Below, piece by piece: positions 1 to 9,632 of a stretch of 28,756 nt of DNA. Position 1 is the first letter of the stretch; every line of letters begins with the position of its first letter. The notes below the pieces were generated by a model. It made no database searches, was not told the origin of the DNA, and saw only the letters and a list, made by a program, of their open reading frames with translations. A program made the translations under genes and the position numbers. Source of the DNA: Spirogloea muscicola (taxonomy: Eukaryota; Streptophyta; Zygnematophyceae; Spirogloeales; Spirogloeaceae); contig WELB01000124.1 of NCBI GenBank assembly GCA_009602725.1, positions 186,110 to 214,865 on the forward strand, written 5' to 3'.

Positions 1-124
<124 letters not shown>

Positions 125-3100
125 GAGCTGGCGCGGCTGCGCGGCGAGGCGCTGCGCACGACGCGGCGCGTGAAGCTCGGGCGCGCGGGCGTCACGCCGG
201 GCCTGGTGGAGTACATCCGCAACGCCTGGCGCACCGCCGAGGTGGTCAAGGTCCGCTGCGAGGGCCTCCCGGCGGCCAACATGCGCGACACCCACGCCGA
301 GCTGGAGGTGGGTCTGGGCCTCGGTGCCCTCACCAAGACCACTTAAAAAATGGTTAGTTGCCGTTAGTGCTAATAGCGCAATCAGTAGTTCTTCCAGCAC
401 CAGGTCAGTCCCAGAAGTGCTGACTGCTTCCAGCTGCCCTCACAAGACGTTGAAACTGTTAGAGGCCGTTAGTGCTGGTTAGTGCTGGTTAGTGCTGGTT
501 AGTGCTGCAACCGGTGTTCCTCCTAGCGCCCAAGTCGATCCCGGTGGTGCTGGCTGCTCCCAGAACTCTGCCTCGATGCTGGTGCTGAACCCCAGAACCC
601 TAAATCCCCAAACCCTAAATCTAAAACGTAAAACCAATTCTGACGAGGCCCACCGACGGCGGTGCGTCCTTGGTCGTTGCTGGTCCGGAGGTCTGGCCAT
701 GGCCTCAGCGAGAGCGCTGATCATGGGCTGTCGTCGGGGAGGGGCCTCCCGCAGAAGCACACGGGCGGCCTTGTCATCTGGCGCAGTGGCTCGTCGGCGG
801 CCATCTTCCGCGGCCTGGACTACTCGCCGGGCGAGGCTGCCGCTCGCCCAGCCGGCGGAGGGGGCATTGGGGCTGGGAGCCCAGAGCCCTTTGTCATCGG
901 CCCCTGGCCGGTTGCCAGGGGAGAGGCCGTTGGCAACGCGCGCTGCAGCAGCAGCGAAGGCGATGGCGTCGAGGCCATTGTCGGCAAGATGCCGGACGGC
1001 GATGGCACAGCAGACAAGCAGGAGGCTCTGGTGGGCGAGGACCACAAGCCAGTGGCTGCGGCGGCGGCGGCACTGGCGGCCGGTGGGGAGGATCTCTTGG
1101 CGGGGCTTGGGCCGCGGTGGGCGGCATGGGACGGCTCTGGCCCTGCGCCGGTGGACGCCGACCTCCTCGAGCTCCCGCCCGGCGCGCCGCCGCCGGCCAA
1201 GCCCTATCGCCTCCTGCCGTTCGGCCTCTCCGCGCGCCTGACCAACCACGAGATGACGGCGCTGCGGCATGCTGCCCGCCGCCTCCAGCCGCATTTTGCG
1301 CTCAGTGAGGATCTTTCCCCAGCAGCTGCTGGCCAACGGCCATGCCGGCGCCCGCTAGTTGGAGACAGTAGACTGCAGAGTGAGCATGAGAGCAACTTGC
1401 AGTTGTGTCAGAGCTTCTTGTCAGCGAGCGGGCGGCTTTCTGCGCAGGCAAGAACAGGGGGCTGGAGGCTGTGGCGGTGGCGGTCATGAGGCTGTGGGAA
1501 CGAGCGGAGGTGGCCAAGATTGTGGTCAAGCGCGGCGTTCAGAACACGAGCAGCGAGCGCATGGCCGAGCAACTCAAGGCACGCTCGTTCATCCCTCGTG
1601 TCCTTGTCTCTCTTGCATCCTTTGGAGCCCTCGACACGTGCTCACAAAACTGGACTTGCACATGCCGAACCACGTGGCCAAGAAAATATCACGCCTCGTG
1701 CTGACTGGAATTGCAAATTCAACATGGCAGCTTTTGCCTGGCCTGCTTACTTACCTACTGCACTGCTCTCTGCATTTTGTACACTATGGTTGTAGATCTA
1801 CTTTCCTACAGAAGCATAATCTGTGAGAACAATTTGACGGTTGCATCTCTGAATTGTCAAGCAACACTGCATATGTGATGCTCACCAGCTGGTCGTTGAC
1901 TTGCCATAGCAGTCTTTTGTCTACTTGCAGCGGCTGACGGGCTGCCTGCTCCTGGCAAGAGACAAGCACTACATTGTGCTGTACAGGGGCAAGGACTTCC
2001 TGCCTTCGTCACTCTCGAGCGCACTGGCGGATCGCGATCGTTCAGCACATGATGAGGAGGAGCTGCGGCTGCAGGCTGTGCGGCGGCTCAGCGAGTCTTC
2101 AGGCACCCACTTGATGGGCGGAGGGGAGGACGCACTGGCCCTGGCGGCTGGCGGTGTGGAGGAGGCGGAGCGCTTGCGTGAAAGCTGGGCAGGCTGGCAG
2201 GCCAGCGAGGACGACCAGCGGCGGAGGGAGACTGCTGCTGTGGCTTCGAAGCTGGAGGCGGCCCGCAGCATCGCCCGGCGGCTCTCGTTGGTGAGCCCCG
2301 CTTTGCATTCCATTGCAAATGGATCAAGGATATCAGAAGCCACTTCACAGCCCTTTGTATAACCACATTCAAGATAGGCGCTTGACAGTGCAAGCAAGTG
2401 CACAGGGAGTCGCATGCAGAGTCGCATGCAGAGTTCTTCCTAGGCACTTTGCCTTATTGCTGCTGCTTTGGTATGCTTCAGGCGCGGCAGAAGAAGGACA
2501 AAGCGGAGGAGGAGCTTGAAAAACTTGATAAGCTCCTGCAGCTCTCCGGCCCGCCTGCGGACCTGGAGATCATCACTGAGGAGGAGCGTTACACCTTCCG
2601 GCGGCTTGGCCTCAGGATGAAGGCGTACCTGGAGCTTGGTTAGCCCCACGTACACGGCTGCTTGACACTGTTGCATCTTGCAATTGCAACTGAGTCACAG
2701 CTTACTGCGACATTTCCTAACCACCATACTGCTATCTCCCGTGGGTGCTCATGTCTGCTAGGTAAACGCAAGGTGTTTGACGGCATTGTGGAGAACATGC
2801 ACCTGCATTGGAAGCACCGGGAGCTTGTGAAGGTGATTGCCAAAGAGAGCTCGCCCGAGGCTGTGGAGCAGACGGCGCGCATGCTGGAGTACGAGAGCGG
2901 CGGCATTCTGGTGGCTACCGTGAGCACGTCCAAGGGCCACGCCATCATTCTGTACCGCGGCAAGAACTACGCTCGGCCCGTGGAGCTCCGGCCTCGGCAC
3001 CTGCTGAGCAAGCGGCAGGCCCTCAAGCGCGCAACTGAGGCCCAGCGCAAGCAGGTGCTTTGGTGCTGGTGCTGCTTGCTAAGTCTGTCCAGGTTACAAT

Positions 3101-3691
3101 ATAGTCCAACAATTCTTAGTGACAGCCTGCAGCGTGGCTGGAGAAGTTGAAGCTTTCTATCAAGCGGGGAGTTGCTGCTTACCTTTTCCTGTTTGATGCT
3201 GCCATGCCAGTCCTTGGAAACTCACATGCTACAGCTGGAGAAGGATATCGTGGGGCTCAGTCAGACTCTGGTCAGTGAGAAGTTGGCCAGGCTCACTTTC
3301 CTACGTCGACAATTGCAACTGTTGCTCTGTGCATTTCTGGCACTAGGAGAAATTTAGGCTGAACTGCATGCTATTTCTGGTTCCTCTCTGTGAATGCACA
3401 GAGCGGCTCTGCTCTGCTGACGCGTGCACTGCTATGGACCGCTGCCTCCTGTGGTTGCAGACGGAGGCAGAAGCGGAGACGCTTGCTGCCAATGGCATCG
3501 TGCTGACGAGCGAAGACCAGCCCTCAATTGAGATACGAGAAAAGAGTACCAGAGATCCAACTGCTGCTCGTGCTGGCAGAGCTGCTGGTGGGCTAGCGGC
3601 TTTCCAGGAGGTAGATAGCAAGGACGATGAGGAGCTGGGCAGTCATTGGTCAGGAGGCACAGTCTACAGCAAGCAACCATCGTGGCTCTAA
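125..3691 (+). CDS. CRM-domain chloroplast RNA splicing/ribosome maturation factor, 5' partial
   Basis: This encodes a protein with three CRM domains, of the plant CRS1/CFM2/CFM3 type. Family members bind intron RNA in chloroplasts or mitochondria and promote group II intron splicing. Exons I read: 125-307, 755-1304, 1448-1578, 1931-2290, 2482-2638, 2762-3054, 3211-3270, 3461-3691; they join in frame to 654 residues and end in TAA. Domain 1 (residues about 1-84) shows KLGRAGVTPGLVEYI with the GxxG loop, then GGLVIWRSGSS and FRGLDY. Domain 2 (about 220-320) has KNRGLEAVAVAVMRLWE, KRGVQNTSSERMAEQL and YRGKDFLPS. Domain 3 (about 445-545) has FRRLGLRMKAYLELG, FDGIVENMHLHWKHRELVK and ILYRGKNYARP. 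A charged, coiled-coil-like linker lies between domains 2 and 3. The start codon and any transit peptide are lost at the poly-A boundary. The fourth exon is reached through a probable GC-AG intron. The family is secure; target introns and exact orthology are not known. Confidence 0.9.
468..507 (+). repeat. 10-bp tandem repeat, four copies
   Basis: The unit GTTAGTGCTG occurs four times without mismatch. A related GTTAGTGCTAAT lies upstream at about 364-375, and its reverse complement lies in the zinc-finger gene intron at about 23748-23759. Confidence 0.9.
590..626 (+). repeat. degenerate plant-type telomere-like motifs
   Basis: The stretch contains CCAGAACCCTAAAT, CCCAAACCCTAAAT and CTAAAACGTAAAACC, close to the CCCTAAA strand of the plant/algal TTTAGGG telomere repeat. 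Only two copies are near perfect, so it is an interstitial telo-box cluster in an intron and not a telomere. Further AAACCCTAA motifs occur in AP2 introns near 12967 and 13327. Confidence 0.6.
1579..1930 (+). other. probable GC-AG intron in the CRM gene
   Basis: The upstream exon encodes ...SSERMAEQLK and the downstream exon RLTGCLLLARDK, a contiguous stretch in CRM domain 2. A join at AAG|GCACGC to CTTGCAG|CGG restores the family spacing. The nearest in-frame GT donor (CGT|GTCCTT) would add seven residues and is a poor match to the donor consensus. Confidence 0.6.
2408..2431 (+). repeat. 12-bp tandem duplication
   Basis: AGTCGCATGCAG is present twice head to tail inside CRM intron 4 (2291-2481). 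Confidence 0.9.
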
Positions 3692-6455
3692 GATGCTCAC
3701 GGCTGCCATGCTTAGACGTTGAGGGACCTTTTTAAAGTTGAAGCGACATGCCACTCCTGTGCTATTATGAGCTGGGTCTTCACCTACGACGTGACTGGCA
3801 CTTGACAATATTAGGGCCTGCTTCTGCCCAACGCCCGATAAGAAAGAAAGCATACCACCATCTCCTGCCTTGTGATGCTGAAGCATCATAGTGTAGACTG
3901 CACTAATGGAAGTCCAATTGGCTGCGCACTCGCATGCTCATTTGCTCTTACATTGCTAGCATGGCGTTGAGGAGACAAAATGCAGCACGAGCGACATGAT
4001 GCATGGTGTATGCTTGGGTGAGTTGGAGAATGTAACTTAAGCTCATTGTACTGCATCTTGTTATCAAAACAAAGCCTGGACCACATGACCTACTGCAGTA
4101 TTATGCAGAATTGATGGCAAGGTTTTTGTGCATCTTCAATTTCAAAGCCTAGCGGCCTTCGCTGTTGGTCGCCAAACAGAATATGAGATAGGTACCTGTG
4201 GGCCATGTCTTGCACGATCTTGGCATCCACCATTGCTGCCCGGCTTACTGCAGCAATGTGGGGCACTGCTGGTGTTGGTGTTAGTGTCTGCAGCAGCCTA
4301 TTCGTGCAAATGGTTACAGTTCATCTAGCCATCCTTGTACTTTTTGCAGTGTCGGCACATATTAGCCTTCAAGATATGGCATAGCTGCAGGAAATAGGCG
4401 TATGTGCATGTCATCCGGAATGCTCACCGAATGCGATTAAGGGGAACGTGGAATTGCTATTGGTCGTATCTAGAATGTAGGCACAAACCTGGCAGAGGGC
4501 TTGAAGATCGATTAAATACCAGAGCGTTGTTGTTACCCAGCAACTTTTGATGGGACGTGCTGGGCTATTCTGCGAAGCCTCACCACTACAGCAGCAGCAG
4601 AAACCTTGGGTTGCACCAGCCCGAGTCTGACACATTCAGATTCCTGAAGAAGTTCAAGAATCCTGTAGCAGGTGTGTACTTTCAACCCTTCTCCTCCTTT
4701 GCACGCAGCTCTGTATCAGAAAGCCAACAGAAGTGCATGGTCGTACAATGGCATGCAGAATCTGTTAGTGGGAATATTGCATTAATTGCAAACTTGTTGT
4801 TGATGAGGCTGCACTAAGTAGCATGTCCCACTTTGCAACATGAGAACTTGACTGTAGACATACTTCAACTTCTTCACCATGTCGTCTACTAAGGAGAAGC
4901 AGGACCTTCTCACTCGCAGGTCGAAATTTACTATCTGCAATTATGAGTTTGCTTGACAGGTCAGCATTTGTTCACTTCAATCTTACGCGAGCAAGCATGC
5001 ACGGCATTATGAGCTCCTGATTATCAACTTGCAAGTGTAAGACGCCTTTGCTTCAAGCGCCCTATGTCTGGCATAATGCTCAGCAGTATGTATGCATGTC
5101 TACTGCCTTGGTTGAAGTCACTACCTTCATGACAGCGACTTCCTGCAGTTTCCATGTCAACAGGCACAACTCACAACCCTTTGCTTGAAGTCAAAGAGGT
5201 AACAATATAGAGGCAAGAAGTAACAGAAGATCTCACAATACGCCTCACGGACAGCATTTCAGCCTCTCAACAATGCAGAAGATGCACATGCTCTGGGTAG
5301 CTCAAGTAGACTGCATACCGCACCAACGATGTCACTGATTGTGACATGTCTATCATTTATTGTAGCATTTGCATAAGTCTTCAGTGATTCCACTGGGAAG
5401 CCATGGCCATCATGGAGCTGTTGCAAAAAATGCATCGTGAGCCTCCAAGATGTGAGAGATAATGACACAAAGGGGTGGTGCTTGTGGAGCTTCCAATTTT
5501 GCATGTCCACAATATAAGGCAGATGCATGCAGTGTGAAACTTAAACGGGGTCTTCCTATGTAAAGGTTGCAGTAACGTCAAACCTCACTACTACTACAAA
5601 TTTGTGACTTTGCATGGAGAAGCACGAGATACTTATAAATATCAACTACCTTGCTGGATATCCACACACAGGCAAGGCACAGTAACTTCATGTCCTCTTT
5701 GTCTGGGTAAAGGAACTGATGGACTTCCAGATGCCCTGAAGTCAGCTTGTGTGATCACAGTATGAGCAAAAGCGTCTTCGAACTGTGCTGGCTTACCAAT
5801 CCATGTCACTATGGCAAAGTATTCACTAGGCAACGCTCTCGTGCTATAGCTTCTGCGTGCACTGCCTGCAAGCTTCCATGCCTTTCAACCGCTGAAGTCA
5901 CCGAGGATGCACTCACAGTTGTCAACCAGCATGGAATCTTGAGCATCAGGGGTGCATGCATATGGTCGACAGTGCTGACCTCCTTCTTCCTGCCCGGCAG
6001 TCGTGAGGTCTTCCTTCTGGTGTAGCATGGGCAACAGCCTCTCACCAAGTAGAGCAACAGCTGAATATCTAACTCGCCTTGTAATAGGCTGCCATTGCGG
6101 AAGCGTGGAGTGCAGTGTCAACTCTGGGCTTGGCATGCAGGATCGATCCTGCATCCTTTATGACAACATTCCGCAGCTGCTGCAGCACTGCTGCTGCAAA
6201 GCTGCTGCTCTTGGTGCTGCTTGCAATTTATGCAGTTTGCTTCTCATGTCTGAGTTTGCATGCATTTCATAGAAAGCTTAGCTTATTGCACGTGCATAAA
6301 GTACAGCATACGCAAGAACCATAAGAAGGCGCAACCACTACGGTGTAAACAACCAGCTGTAGGTTCAGGACGTATTCTATTGCTTGCAAGTCCTTTCTAG
6401 CTCGACCAGCTCGCTGATGCTGGTCGATCTCCATCACTGCTATTGTCTGCGTCAG
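3692..6455. other. gene-poor stretch with exon-like fragments
   Basis: No protein family is recognisable. Beyond the presumed 3'UTR of the CRM gene, base composition is close to that of introns. Coding-like pieces are seen but cannot be chained. On the + strand, 4557-4671 reads LGYSAKPHHYSSSRNL... ending in LKKFKNPVA before a GTGTGT donor, and about 5875-5951 ends in ALTVVNQHGILSIRG. On the - strand, frames at about 5833-5642 (EYFAIVTWIGKPAQFEDAFA) and 5528-5259 (GFPVESLKTYANATINDRHV) lack stops and have donor-like ends. An unrecognised multi-exon gene or decayed sequence could lie here. No tRNA, rRNA or transposon ends were seen. Confidence 0.4.
4031..4035 (+). terminator. possible TGTAA polyadenylation signal
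   Basis: TGTAA is the common chlorophyte poly(A) signal. This copy lies about 340 bases after the stop of the CRM gene and is the first one I see there. There is no other support. Confidence 0.3.
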
Positions 6456-6879
6456 GTTGCGCTCAGCAGTGAAAGTTCAAAGCATGAGCTGACAGTGGTC
6501 AACCGTGACACAATTGGTAACATTTGCAAGGAGGAAGTGATGGCATCACTTTACTACCTTCTTACCACATGCGGCAGCCTGTATTGCGCAACTCTTGTCG
6601 GCCACAGGCGGCTAATAGTGTGTGTTTGTAGGCCCTTCAGGCGCTGATGCAGTAGTTGCTGTATACAATCGTCACGAGTGCACCTTGCTTACAACACCTG
6701 CAGCTCGCATTTGCCGGCCTTCAACACCGTGCGCTCAGCTCATTCGAGTCGCTCAGTCGGCCATCCAGCCTGCTAGCAAGTTGATGAGGCAGCTGCAACA
6801 ATATCTCGAATGCAGAGGCTTGCTACTGCTGCGTAGATTCAATATGAAGACTCATGTCTCCGTATTGTATCAGCAGTAA
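6456..6879 (+). CDS. possible exon pair of an unidentified gene
   Basis: A candidate exon at 6456-6516 follows a TGCGTCAG acceptor and reads VALSSESSKHELTVVNRDTI, ending in phase 1 before GTAACA. A second candidate begins at 6632 after TTTGTAG in the matching phase and reads PSGADAVVAVYNRHECTLL, staying open to a stop at 6879. The two join in frame. The piece ELTVVNR resembles ALTVVNQ about 580 bp upstream (near 5910-5951), which also ends in phase 1, so the two may be duplicated exons. I recognise no family. It could equally be a chance pair of open frames in non-coding DNA. Confidence 0.25.
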
Positions 6880-7030
6880 TGATCTCAAGGCATAAGCGGA
6901 ATACGGTCCATTTATAGGACGATCTGCAGACATCAACATGGATATAAGTGAAGACCTTTCGAGACAGTGCCGATCACTCAACAAGAACCTTGCAGTCGGC
7001 CACCCGGCCTGCAAGCAGGCCGATGAAGTA
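6754..7030 (+). repeat. diverged direct repeat of about 38 bp
   Basis: The segments 6754-6791 and 6993-7030 both start CAGTCGGCCA and align without gaps at about 29 or 30 of 38 positions. The copies are 239 bp apart. No flanking target duplication or other mobile-element mark was seen. Confidence 0.6.
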
Positions 7031-8359
7031 TAGACCAAGGACTACACAAGACCTCAAAGACAGAGGGCATGGTTGACCACAAGCGGCAGCTGCAGCACAG
7101 ACGATGCGGGCTGACAAATAAAAGCAGCGTGCCTGCTGCCCCGCTTTGGACGGCCGCTCGCTCAGTCTGCGGGCGCCACTTAGGCGAGGGCGCGCCGGTG
7201 GGCAGCAGGGTGTCCGCTGAGCTCAGAAAGGTGGCAGCCTGGTGGCCACCCGGCCGGTCGGCCTTACCCCCCACCCCCCTAACACCCCTCCCCCTCCCTG
7301 GGAGCCTTGGCACAGGCGTCGCCTTACTTTGCAAGAGCTGTTTACCTTGGCTGTCCCCGCGGCTGACGGGTCCCTCGCTGCCACTGAGTGCCTACTGGAA
7401 GCTGACTGGAGAGCTCAAGTTCATGCAGTGAGCTCAGTTGGAGCTTAAGCTAGCTCAATGCGGCAAGCTGGGCCTCCAGAGCGTTCCAAAAGTGAAGCAG
7501 CGGCAAAGTATTGACTTGGGGACCCGCGGGCCTTCAATCTCAGTGACTTGCTGTTGCAGGTCACCGCCGCTTGTTAGGCACACGACACTGGACATGAAAT
7601 GGCGTGACGATGCCTAGGCTCTTCGTCAATCAACATAAACAACGCAAAGCATTGGCGGTCGGTACATAGATGGCTTCAACCAGAAGTGGGTGTGTGAGCA
7701 GCTCCATTTGGCTTTGGGACCCAATGTTTATGACTTATCAACGGCACCAAGTGATGCCTACACCGTTATCCAGAGATTGCATTCGAAGGGCTCAATATGT
7801 ACTTTATATGATCATTCAGAGGTGATCAAGGAGCTCAGTCTCATGCAAGTCAGAGTAAGGCGACAGTCGTATGCAATCCGCTTGCATGTCGTACAAACGT
7901 GATACATACGAGGTCGTCCAAGGACACTGCATGAAGAGCATAGTAGACAAGGAGCGAGGTAGCAACCATGTCGACAAATGGCTGCGGAGCTTTGTTTTCT
8001 GAGGCGTTACCGATGATGATGCTGATAGAAGTTCTCGACCGCAAGGTGTCAAGGCCTACATTGTTTGGCTAAAAGCCTATTGGGTTACTGTCAGAGCCTC
8101 GGAGGACTGGATCTGAAGCAAGAAAGCACCTCAGCGTCACCCCCGTCTGAAGGAGCCACTCAGTCCCCAAGATGTAGGTCCATCGAGCTAGAGTTCCACA
8201 AGCCGATGCTGCCCTCTGGGAAAAAGTCATACTTGCATGGGACGGCGACCACTATGCGATCTTAATAAGTAGGCAATGAGACTGCCCCATGCAAGAACTC
8301 TTTATATTTCCTTAAGTGGAAAGGTATGTCCTAGGCTGACAGTAACGTGATAAGGCCAT
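6880..8359. other. gene-poor stretch with coding-like fragments
   Basis: Several short + strand open segments look protein-like. One near 7310-7420 contains LTLQELFTLAVPAADGS, and one at 7690-7820 contains GPNVYDLSTAPSDAYTVIQR. A candidate pair joins 7967-8044, from an ATG (MSTNGCGALFSEALPMMM) through a CGCAAG|GTGTCA donor, to an exon after CTGTCAG at about 8096 that ends in a TAA at 8265. On the - strand 8044-7850 is also open. No domain is recognisable and no complete gene can be chained. Confidence 0.3.
7267..7298 (-). promoter_or_regulatory. G-quadruplex motif (C-rich on + strand)
   Basis: On the - strand the order is G3-A-G5-A-G4-TGTTA-G6-T-G6. This is a dense run of guanine tracts with loops of one to five bases and satisfies any G4 rule. 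The + strand is a matching i-motif candidate. It lies in a GC-rich patch (about 7130-7330) with no confident gene, so a regulatory role is only a guess. Confidence 0.75.
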
Positions 8360-8369
8360 TTGGTGAAAG

Positions 8370-8912
8370 TCCGCTTTGCGCCTACGTGGCTGGTGCCGCG
8401 TCAGCGCGATCCCGAGCTAGCCAACGAGAGCCCGCCGCCGCCCGATCACGCTCGCCCATTGACCGCTCGATCTGATTGCGCGGTGGATACCGATCGGACG
8501 TCGTACGAAGCCCTCCAACGAAGAGGCGCCCTGACGGACGTGTGCGCGGGCTCGTTAAACCCTCGCCTGCAGCTAATGAAGCATGTTTGATTGTTTTGCG
8601 CCCATGGCGGCTGCCTCGGGTGCTCCGAATCTTGATATCGGCAGATCTGCCGGCGGGGCGGGCTGCAGGGTGGCGGCGGCGGCGGGGGCGGCAGCTGCAG
8701 GCCAGTGCATCTGGAGTCTCGGCGGCGCACCCCGGCGCCCGCCGCGCCGCGCCACGCCGCCGCCGCCGCCCGCGGAGCCACGGGGCTGGCGGCCCGCGCC
8801 TCCGCTCCTACCGCCCTGGAAGGGCGACGAGTGGGGGACCGGTCCGCCGAGCTCGCTTCGGTCTGATCGCGGCGCACAGCCACTGTGCGACCCATCCTCC
8901 GCAGGCGCTTGA
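8370..8912. other. GC-rich island, possible promoter or first exon
   Basis: The block is much richer in GC and CpG than its surroundings, with GCC/GGC runs near 8670-8800. An ATG in a good context (CCCATGGCG at about 8604) opens a + frame MAAASGAPNLDIGRSAGG... that runs to 8912 with no recognisable domain. The opposite strand is also open over the same region, as expected for GC-rich DNA. It could be a CpG-island-like promoter or the first exon of the AP2 gene downstream; I cannot tell which. Confidence 0.3.
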
Positions 8913-9632
8913 TTCGCATCAGGCCGCCACTTCTGGTCCGTCGTGACAACGAGCTCTTGCTCGTCAGCCAGCTGCTCTCCCGATTCCAGACGTCCTGCAC
9001 GTTTAGTCTTCATGCCTGTGGCACACGTAAATGCGCGTCTTGTGCATGGGGGCTTTGCATGCATTATTCACTTCTTCGGGATGCGAGAATCTAATCTGCA
9101 GGGCAATTGCCCGTCAACATTAGGAAGCCATAGGGATACACAGAGCAGATACTACTTTTGCAACTTGTGCGCCTTCCCAGCATACTTAGACCTTCATCAA
9201 CGTGAGATGTGAAGCCTGGATGAGAAGACTGGATAAGTAGTACAAATTTGCCAGCTGATCCTCGCTTACACGTCTGTCAGGATCCACCATGGGGACACAT
9301 GCACGTGCGCATCAAGGGCCACAGCGGCCTACGGTACTTCTTTAGTCCTCTGCATCATGTGCTCCTTACAAAGTCAAAGAATCTAGCTTTACACGAAATA
9401 GCAGATTAAGACTCTCCAGAACATTGCAGAGCAAGTCTGCAGGGCCACTGCAGACCGCAAGATCTCATACCCCGCTTGCACGTGTACGATAGCCTATGTG
9501 CTTGTACGTGGTTACGCAATAGGTGCTGGTGCTCCTGTATTGCTCTGCCGGTGACTCTGGTCACTTACTTTGGCTAAGACCTGCGTACAGAGGACAAGCC
9601 GAGCTGCAAGGAGGTCATCACTAGTAGTGCAG
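8913..9632. other. no gene recognised
   Basis: I see no convincing exon, repeat or RNA gene here. It probably contains the upstream region or a first intron of the AP2 gene. Confidence 0.4.

Larger units (their letters stand above)
308..754 (+). other. CRM gene intron 1 with telomere-like and 10-bp repeats
   Basis: The intron runs from GTGGGT to CCCGCAG and keeps phase 0 between ...HAELE and KHTGGLVIW. It holds a fourfold 10-bp tandem repeat and a cluster of AACCCTAAAT-like motifs. No coding similarity is visible inside it. Confidence 0.7.

Noticed and set aside
479-1336. Long - strand open frame of 285 codons over the CRM gene
   Set aside because: It is the antisense shadow of the GC-rich CRM exon 2 and intron 1; the + strand carries clear CRM motifs.
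7310-7420. LTLQELFTLAVPAADGSL as an RWP-RK domain fragment
   Set aside because: There is slight spacing similarity to the RWP-RK helix, but the defining RWPxRK motif is missing downstream and the first helix is too short.
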